From positions 1 through 64,000 of the forward strand of contig CADANF010000014.1 in NCBI GenBank assembly GCA_902789175.1: a stretch of DNA of 64,000 nt. The letters run 5' to 3'. Below, piece after piece: positions 59,158 to 64,000 of this stretch. Under the pieces are notes generated by a model. It saw only the letters and a program-made list of their open reading frames with translations, had not been told where the DNA came from and ran no database searches. The stretch's first letter is position 1. Each line of letters starts with the position of its first letter. The DNA is from an uncultured Lachnospiraceae bacterium (GTDB lineage: Bacteria > Bacillota > Clostridia > Lachnospirales > Lachnospiraceae). Both the position numbers and the translations under genes were made by a program.

Positions 59158-59191
59158 ATACACGCATCAACAATTACTTGCTGACGCGTGT
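59158..59191 (-). terminator. intercistronic hairpin after the binding-protein gene
   Basis: TACACGCGTCA and TGATGCGTGTA pair with one mismatch around 12 bases, 39 bases after the binding-protein stop and ahead of the permease. Such stems stabilise or attenuate so that the binding protein is made in excess. Confidence 0.6.
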
Positions 59192-59229
59192 ACTTTTTTA
59201 TTACTATTTACTTTATATTCCTACTGGAA

Positions 59230-60660
59230 TTATTTAGCCTTTGAAATACCAAGCTCTGTTTCTGACTGTGAATAGATGTAGTTAAGAGCGTCATCTACTG
59301 TAGCATATGTACCTGTAGCATAACCCTGAGCAGCTGCCTTGATCATAACTTCATAGTTCTTATCGAAGTATGTGCAAGCTGACTGATCTATATTTTCACC
59401 AGCTGCAGCCCATGTAGCATATGGGTTCTGTCCACCGAGGAATGCAACACCGTTGTTATCTTCAGCGATTTCACCATTTACAAGTCTTTCATTAGCTTTC
59501 TTGTTAGCTACTGCATCACCAGTCTTATTTGTGATCTTTACGCCCATATCATCATCGCAAGCAAGTTCATAGCAGATGAATGCTGCAAGAGCTGGGTTTG
59601 GAGTATCCTTACCGATTGATACATATGTACCGCCCCAGTAATATGCCTGAGGACCTACAACAGCACCGAAGCTTCCGTTTGAAGCACCGTTACCCTGCAT
59701 AACACCGATCATCCAAGGGCAAGCGAAGTAGCAAAGTACGTTACCGCCATCCTTCTGGTTACCAGCCCAATCGTTGTCCCACATTGTGCCGCCGTTTGTA
59801 TATTCTCCATCATAGAGTTTCTTATAATTTTCAATGAATGTCTTAACTGAATCGTCAAGCTTAAGTGTTTCTGTTCCATCATCAGCTACAACTACCCATG
59901 GATCCTTATGAGCATTGATAATTGCATAGTAGATTTCATCAGGACCATTTGTAATCTTGTATCCCTTAGCCTTAAGCTCTTCAGCTGTCTTGAAGAATGT
60001 ATCCCAGTCAGCGAGCTTAGCCTGTACTGTTTCAGGATCATCAGCACCAAATACTTCTTTTGCGATTGCTTTGTTGTAGAATACTGAACCAGCTGTTGAC
60101 TGCCATGTTACACCCTTAAGCTCTCCATTGTATGTAGCATACTGTTTAGCATAAGCGTAATCACGATCAACCATCTCTTCTGTGAAACCGAAAGCATCAT
60201 CATAAAGGTTAGCTGTCTTGTCGTCATCTTCGATCCAATACTTAGCTGATCCAACGTCACCAGGAATAAGTGATGGATACTTATCTGACTTAATAGCTGT
60301 GTCAATCTGCTCAAGTGACTTCTCTGAAGCACTACCAAGGTTTACATACTCAACATAATCCTTGAACTGTGGATACTCATCAAGAATAACATTAAGCTTC
60401 TTCTGGAAATCATCATCCCATGAATAAGCATAAATCTTCTTTGATGCATCCCAACCTGTTGTATCAGGAGCTACTGAAGGATCATTCTTGGTTGATGAAT
60501 TATCATCCTTCTCAGCATCATTTGATGCAGGTGCCTCTGTTCCCTTTGTTTCATTCTCAGCAGGAGCTGTTGTTGACTGCTGTGAGCCTCCGCATGCTAC
60601 AAGTGAAAGACCCATAGCAAGTGTTAAAGAAGCTGCAAGTACTCTGTTAAATTTTCTCAC
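59230..60660 (-). CDS. sugar ABC transporter substrate-binding lipoprotein
   Basis: A 476-residue lipoprotein: signal peptide with lipobox SLVACGG (Cys about 23), a Thr/Glu/Asp-rich linker (about 25-65), then a type-I solute-binding domain (KIYAYSWDDDFQKKLNVILD; LKGVTWQSTAGSVFYNKAIA; MWDNDWAGNQKDGGNVLCYF). It binds an unknown oligosaccharide. It is the first gene of the operon with two permeases and a YesL protein. Confidence 0.92.
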   Translation of the reverse strand: MRKFNRVLAASLTLAMGLSLVACGGSQQSTTAPAENETKGTEAPASNDAEKDDNSSTKNDPSVAPDTTGWDASKKIYAYSWDDDFQKKLNVILDEYPQFKDYVEYVNLGSASEKSLEQIDTAIKSDKYPSLIPGDVGSAKYWIEDDDKTANLYDDAFGFTEEMVDRDYAYAKQYATYNGELKGVTWQSTAGSVFYNKAIAKEVFGADDPETVQAKLADWDTFFKTAEELKAKGYKITNGPDEIYYAIINAHKDPWVVVADDGTETLKLDDSVKTFIENYKKLYDGEYTNGGTMWDNDWAGNQKDGGNVLCYFACPWMIGVMQGNGASNGSFGAVVGPQAYYWGGTYVSIGKDTPNPALAAFICYELACDDDMGVKITNKTGDAVANKKANERLVNGEIAEDNNGVAFLGGQNPYATWAAAGENIDQSACTYFDKNYEVMIKAAAQGYATGTYATVDDALNYIYSQSETELGISKAK

Positions 60661-61172
60661 AAAAAAACCCTCCTTTAATTGTGTGTGGTGGTTCCTAAAG
60701 ATCTTAATCGTAAATAATTTGAATCGTCATTTTGCATAATCAAGAATCCGAAATTCCAAACCTCTGCATTCTAAAGTTCAAATAATTCCAGGTTTAATCC
60801 TATGGAACCTTCATGTTTTTGTCCTTCATTTGAAGGATTCATGAAAATTGTGTGTTCGCATTACCGTTGCGATAACTGTATATTAAACCGTATTCGTAAA
60901 TATTGCAAGTATTTTTTTATTTTAAAGGCCATTTATTGTGCAACCTTTACAAAAACCGAAAACGTTATCATTATTGTAAACTCTAGCTTTTTGGCTAGTT
61001 TAGTATGTCTAAAAAAATTTTTATTTTATTGTATCTTTTGTATGATAAATGCCCTATTCCGGTATTTTCCGGTAACGTTTTTTGTATAATTTTCATATCT
61101 TTTGTGTTCATTGTATGTTCTTATGTGCAATTTTACACCTTTTTTTATATAAAATTACAAAGTCAAAAAAAA
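60661..61172. promoter_or_regulatory. long regulatory region upstream of the sugar ABC operon
   Basis: About 510 bases without a convincing gene. It contains two CG-centred, LacI/CcpA-type sites, CGAAAACGTTATCA (60957-60970, close to a cre pattern) and GGTAACGTTTTTTG (61071-61084); a direct repeat TTCCGGTA (61058-61073); the palindrome CCTTCATTTGAAGG near 60823; and on the minus strand a weak TTGCAA-17-TAATAT promoter near 60885-60910. Catabolite or LacI-type control of sugar uptake is likely. Confidence 0.5.
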
Positions 61173-61212
61173 GCCATTATGGTGGTAAAAAAATTCTGCA
61201 CACCATAATGGC
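61173..61212 (-). terminator. terminator of ABC-F gene
   Basis: GCCATTATGGTG and CACCATAATGGC form a perfect 12-base stem with eight T following on the minus strand. Confidence 0.92.
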
Positions 61213-61290
61213 TAAATGACATATTATTGATATCCGGTCAAATCAAAACGCTCGAAACCACCATATTTCATGCGGTTTCCAGTCATTTGA

Positions 61291-62919
61291 TCAATCTTCG
61301 CTCTGATCCATATTCATGATCATTCTCTTACGAGCAAGTTCATCACTGGCAAGATATTCATCATATGTTGTCTGTTTATCGATAAAACCAGTTGCTGTAA
61401 GTTCAATGATACGATTTGCTGTTGTCTGAACAAACTGATGGTCCTGACACGCAAAGAGAACAACTCCTGGAAATTTGATAAGCGCGTTGTTAAGAGATGT
61501 AATACTCTCCATATCCAGATGGTTTGTTGGCTCATCTAATATAAGACAATTAGATCCCATAATCTGCATCTTTGAAAGAAGGCATCTTACCTTCTCACCA
61601 CCTGATAATACCTTAACTTTTTTAATTCCATCATCTCCTGCAAAAAGCATACGTCCAAGGAATCCACGTACGTAAGTTGCATCTTTAACCTCTGAAAACT
61701 GTGTAAGCCAGTCTACAATGATAAGATCATTATCGAATTCCTTAGTATTATCCTTAGGAAAATAACCCTGAGATGTGGTAACGCCCCACTTATATTCACC
61801 TTCATCAGGCTCCTCTTCGCCTGCAAGGATCTTAAAAAGCATAGTTGTAGCATTTGTATTAGGACCTACAAAAGCTATCTTATCATCTCTTCCCACAGTA
61901 AATGAAACATTGTCCAGAAGCTTCACTCCGTCCACTGTCTTGGAAATGTTTTTAACTGTAAGCACTTCATTACCGATCTCACGATTTGGTCTGAAATCAA
62001 TATATGGATATTTACGACTTGAAGGCTTGATCTCTTCAAGTTCGATCTTTTCAAGAGCTTTCTTTCTTGAAGTTGCCTGCTTTGACTTTGAAGCATTGGC
62101 AGCAAACTTAGAAATGAATTCCTTAAGTTCTTTGATCTGCTCTTCTTTCTTCTTGTTTGCTTCTTTCTTCTGACGAAGAATAAGCTGACTTGATTCATAC
62201 CAGAAATCATAGTTACCTGTATAAATCTGGATCTTACCATAATCAAGATCTGCGATATGTGTACAAACTTTGTTAAGGAAATATCTATCGTGACTGACTA
62301 CAATAACTGTATTTTCAAAGTCAATAAGGAAATTCTCCAGCCATTCAATAGCATCAAGATCAAGATGGTTTGTAGGCTCGTCGAGAAGAAGGTTGTCAGG
62401 ATTTCCAAAAAGCGCCTGAGCAAGAAGGACCTTAACTTTAATATTATCTTCAAGAGTACTCATCAGGCTATAATGGTATTCTGTATCTACCCCAAGACCG
62501 TTTAAGAGAGTAGATGCGTCTGATTCAGCATTCCATCCATCAAGCTCTGCAAATTCAGCTTCAAGTTCAGATGCTCTTACGCCATCTTCTTCTGTAAAGT
62601 CTTCTTTAGCATATATCTGATCCTTCTCTTTCATAATCTCATACAGTCTCTTATTGCCCATGATTACTGTATCTATAACGTTAAAGTCATCATATTTGAA
62701 GTGATCCTGTTCGAGCACTGAAAGTCTTTCACCTGGGTCCATTGTGATGTCACCACTTGTGGTTTCAAGTTTTCCAGAAAGAATTTTTAAGAATGTTGAC
62801 TTACCAGCACCATTAGCACCTATAAGTCCATAACAGTTACCTGGTGTAAATGTGATGTTTACATCCTCAAAAAGGGCTTTTTTGCCAAATCTGAGGGATA
62901 CGTTGTTTGCACTGATCAT
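61291..62919 (-). CDS. ABC-F ATPase (translation factor type) with degenerate second ATP site
   Basis: A 542-residue soluble tandem ABC protein. The first domain is intact: GLIGANGAGKSTFLKILSG, LLDEPTNHLDLDAIEWLE and VSHDRYFLNKV. A charged linker (about 250-310) separates the second, in which Walker A reads VGPNTNATTMLFKILAG, lacking the Lys, and the H loop reads FACQDHQFVQ rather than S-H-D; signature LSGGEKVRCLLSKM and Walker B LILDEPTNHLDMES remain. ABC-F proteins act on ribosomes (EttA/YbiT types) or in drug resistance. The start is 62919; the gene follows the DUF1836 gene. Confidence 0.92.
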   Translation of the reverse strand: MISANNVSLRFGKKALFEDVNITFTPGNCYGLIGANGAGKSTFLKILSGKLETTSGDITMDPGERLSVLEQDHFKYDDFNVIDTVIMGNKRLYEIMKEKDQIYAKEDFTEEDGVRASELEAEFAELDGWNAESDASTLLNGLGVDTEYHYSLMSTLEDNIKVKVLLAQALFGNPDNLLLDEPTNHLDLDAIEWLENFLIDFENTVIVVSHDRYFLNKVCTHIADLDYGKIQIYTGNYDFWYESSQLILRQKKEANKKKEEQIKELKEFISKFAANASKSKQATSRKKALEKIELEEIKPSSRKYPYIDFRPNREIGNEVLTVKNISKTVDGVKLLDNVSFTVGRDDKIAFVGPNTNATTMLFKILAGEEEPDEGEYKWGVTTSQGYFPKDNTKEFDNDLIIVDWLTQFSEVKDATYVRGFLGRMLFAGDDGIKKVKVLSGGEKVRCLLSKMQIMGSNCLILDEPTNHLDMESITSLNNALIKFPGVVLFACQDHQFVQTTANRIIELTATGFIDKQTTYDEYLASDELARKRMIMNMDQSED

Positions 62920-62940
62920 TTTTAATGTTTCCTTATCTGT

Positions 62941-63558
62941 TTATTTTTTTCTGCCTTGGCAGCATTTTTTCTTTTCATCTTCAGCTTTTTTTACCTGTGG
63001 TAATTCGTCTATAAGTTTTTCAATCAGACGTTTTTTGCTGAATATATCATAACTCAACAGATAGATAAAGGCCATCTTATTGAGGTATTCATCTTCATTC
63101 TTCGGGAACATTTTTTCAGTAATAGCCGCCGCTCTTGCAGTGCTGCTTTCAATATTAAAATATTCCACTTTCTCTATTTCATATATCTGCTCATATATCT
63201 TTGTAAGTTTTTTACTGTCAAAGTACCTGTCAGTCATAGGAAAGAGCAGTTTTTCTATATCACCTATGGAAATCACATTCTTCAGGTAATAGATATAAAT
63301 GAGTATTATTATATGCTCTTTTGAATACTTTTTCTTAACCGGAGGCGGCAGAAGTTTATTCTTCGTATAATTATTTATCATTGTTTTGGTCAGAGTCTTA
63401 TCATCTTTTGTTCTTTTATTTCCAGAAAGATGTCTGTCCATAAAATGAGTCACCTGATCCATATATAGCTCAATCTCAGGTATATCCTCCGGAACTATGT
63501 AATCCAGTTTAATCCATTTTCTGATCTGCCTTTTTATCTCCAGCAGCTGTTTATCCAT
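62941..63558 (-). CDS. DUF1836 protein
   Basis: A 205-residue protein: LTKTMINNYTKNKLLPPPVK and KKYSKEHIIILIYIYYLKNV match the DUF1836 domain, which has a MerR-like HTH core; a Lys/Cys-rich tail ends the protein (KKCCQGRKK). It precedes the ABC-F gene by 21 bases. Function unknown, perhaps DNA binding. Confidence 0.85.
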   Translation of the reverse strand: MDKQLLEIKRQIRKWIKLDYIVPEDIPEIELYMDQVTHFMDRHLSGNKRTKDDKTLTKTMINNYTKNKLLPPPVKKKYSKEHIIILIYIYYLKNVISIGDIEKLLFPMTDRYFDSKKLTKIYEQIYEIEKVEYFNIESSTARAAAITEKMFPKNEDEYLNKMAFIYLLSYDIFSKKRLIEKLIDELPQVKKAEDEKKKCCQGRKK

Positions 63559-63589
63559 AGTCTGTCTCCATATAATATAGTAATAATAA

Positions 63590-64000
63590 CTATATGTAAA
63601 GTTTTTTAGGAATAAAGAGTGCTACCCTCTCTACTCGGTTATGTTCTGTCTTTGTAACTCTGAAACGGATATCTCCATCTGAAACCTCGTCACCTTCATT
63701 TGGAAGTCTGTCCAGCAGTTCTATTATATATCCTCCAATAGAATCATAGTTTTCTGATTCCAGTTTTAAACCTGTGGCTTCATTCAGATCATCAAGCTTT
63801 ACCGCTCCAGCTACATCGAAGTTTCCAGGTGATACTTCTCTGATAAGGTCTTCTTCTTCCTCATCATACTCATCTCTGATATCTCCAACTATTTCTTCAA
63901 TAAGGTCTTCCATAGTTATAACACCTGCGGTTATACCATATTCATCAAGGACGATGCACATTGATACACTAGAGGTTTTCATATCTGCAAAGATCTGAGC
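63590..64000 (-). CDS. CorC/HlyC-type CBS-domain protein, C-terminal part
   Basis: The frame runs off the window (codons AQIFAD precede the first ATG). What is seen is the end of the second CBS domain (MCIVLDEYGITAGVITMEDL, EEIVGDIRDEYDEEEED) and the CorC_HlyC domain (FDVAGAVKLDDLNEATGL, YDSIGGYIIELLDRLPNEGD). Such proteins, usually with an N-terminal CNNM membrane domain, export Mg2+ or other cations. The N-terminal part lies outside. Confidence 0.92.
   Translation of the reverse strand, partial: AQIFADMKTSSVSMCIVLDEYGITAGVITMEDLIEEIVGDIRDEYDEEEEDLIREVSPGNFDVAGAVKLDDLNEATGLKLESENYDSIGGYIIELLDRLPNEGDEVSDGDIRFRVTKTEHNRVERVALFIPKKLYI

Noticed and set aside
60802-61089. Plus-strand frame upstream of the sugar operon
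   Set aside because: It has no clear ribosome site, and its Phe/Ile/Cys-rich sequence with no recognisable motif is typical of translated AT-rich non-coding DNA.

Overview
The window looks like chromosome of a low-GC anaerobic Firmicute of the Lachnospiraceae type (Butyrivibrio/Roseburia/Lachnospira-like). The grounds are AT-rich DNA, strong AGGAGG ribosome binding sites with frequent GTG/TTG starts, a dgt-dnaG-rpoD-trmK cluster, a GGGtGRT/NifU-like gene pair, a DUF1836 protein, an M18 aminopeptidase and a sugar ABC operon with a YesL-type protein. This placement is inference from gene content; no 16S gene is present. Nearly every gene reads leftwards (minus strand).

Region 1 (1-11400) is accessory DNA. 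From the right it starts with a PLD-nuclease/helicase fragment (10658-11272), then an XRE regulator with an ORF6N protein, then a second PLD-helicase fragment (7991-8839). Both helicase fragments stop at the same codon, just before the Walker A glycine-lysine, and each runs into a different sequence carrying a terminal inverted repeat. Next comes a GC-richer block with SymE-like, ParA, ParB and a small protein, typical of an integrative element. Last is a defence-like operon transcribed from one good promoter: small HTH, PLD nuclease, Z1-domain ATPase, DNA cytosine methyltransferase, Vsr nuclease and an unknown 116-residue protein. The left edge holds part of an Rrf2-like gene out of frame with that protein.

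Region 2 (11400-40500) is mostly housekeeping and transport: a methionine ABC transporter (metNIQ), PAP2 and metallophosphoesterase membrane proteins, M18 aminopeptidase, a short LacI-type regulator, a lone pilin-like protein, CorA, an orphan LytTR protein, a calcium P-type ATPase, RF3, and the uncharacterised GGGtGRT/NifU-like pair. A zinc-homeostasis cluster follows (P1B ATPase, HMA protein, ArsR/SmtB; divergent Fur-like and ZIP genes). Then come a DMT exporter, GH25 lysozyme, HD hydrolase, PepT, a TetR/flavin-reductase pair, cysteine desulfurase and an isochorismatase-like hydrolase.

Region 3 (40500-42300) is a small scar: a methyltransferase fragment, a broken serine recombinase, and an XRE plus RhuM pair that mirrors the XRE/ORF6N pair of region 1.

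Region 4 (42300-64000) is core genome: an overlapping operon topB, hexapeptide transferase, radical SAM enzyme, rlmD and a DinB-like gene; a nitroreductase; rnpB; the replication/transcription cluster dgt-dnaG-rpoD-trmK-nucleoside kinase; a CUT1 sugar ABC operon; an ABC-F ATPase with a degraded second ATP site; a DUF1836 protein; and the end of a CorC/HlyC-type protein cut by the window edge. Two families of short dispersed intergenic repeats occur, one of them next to terminators. I saw no tRNA, rRNA or CRISPR array.
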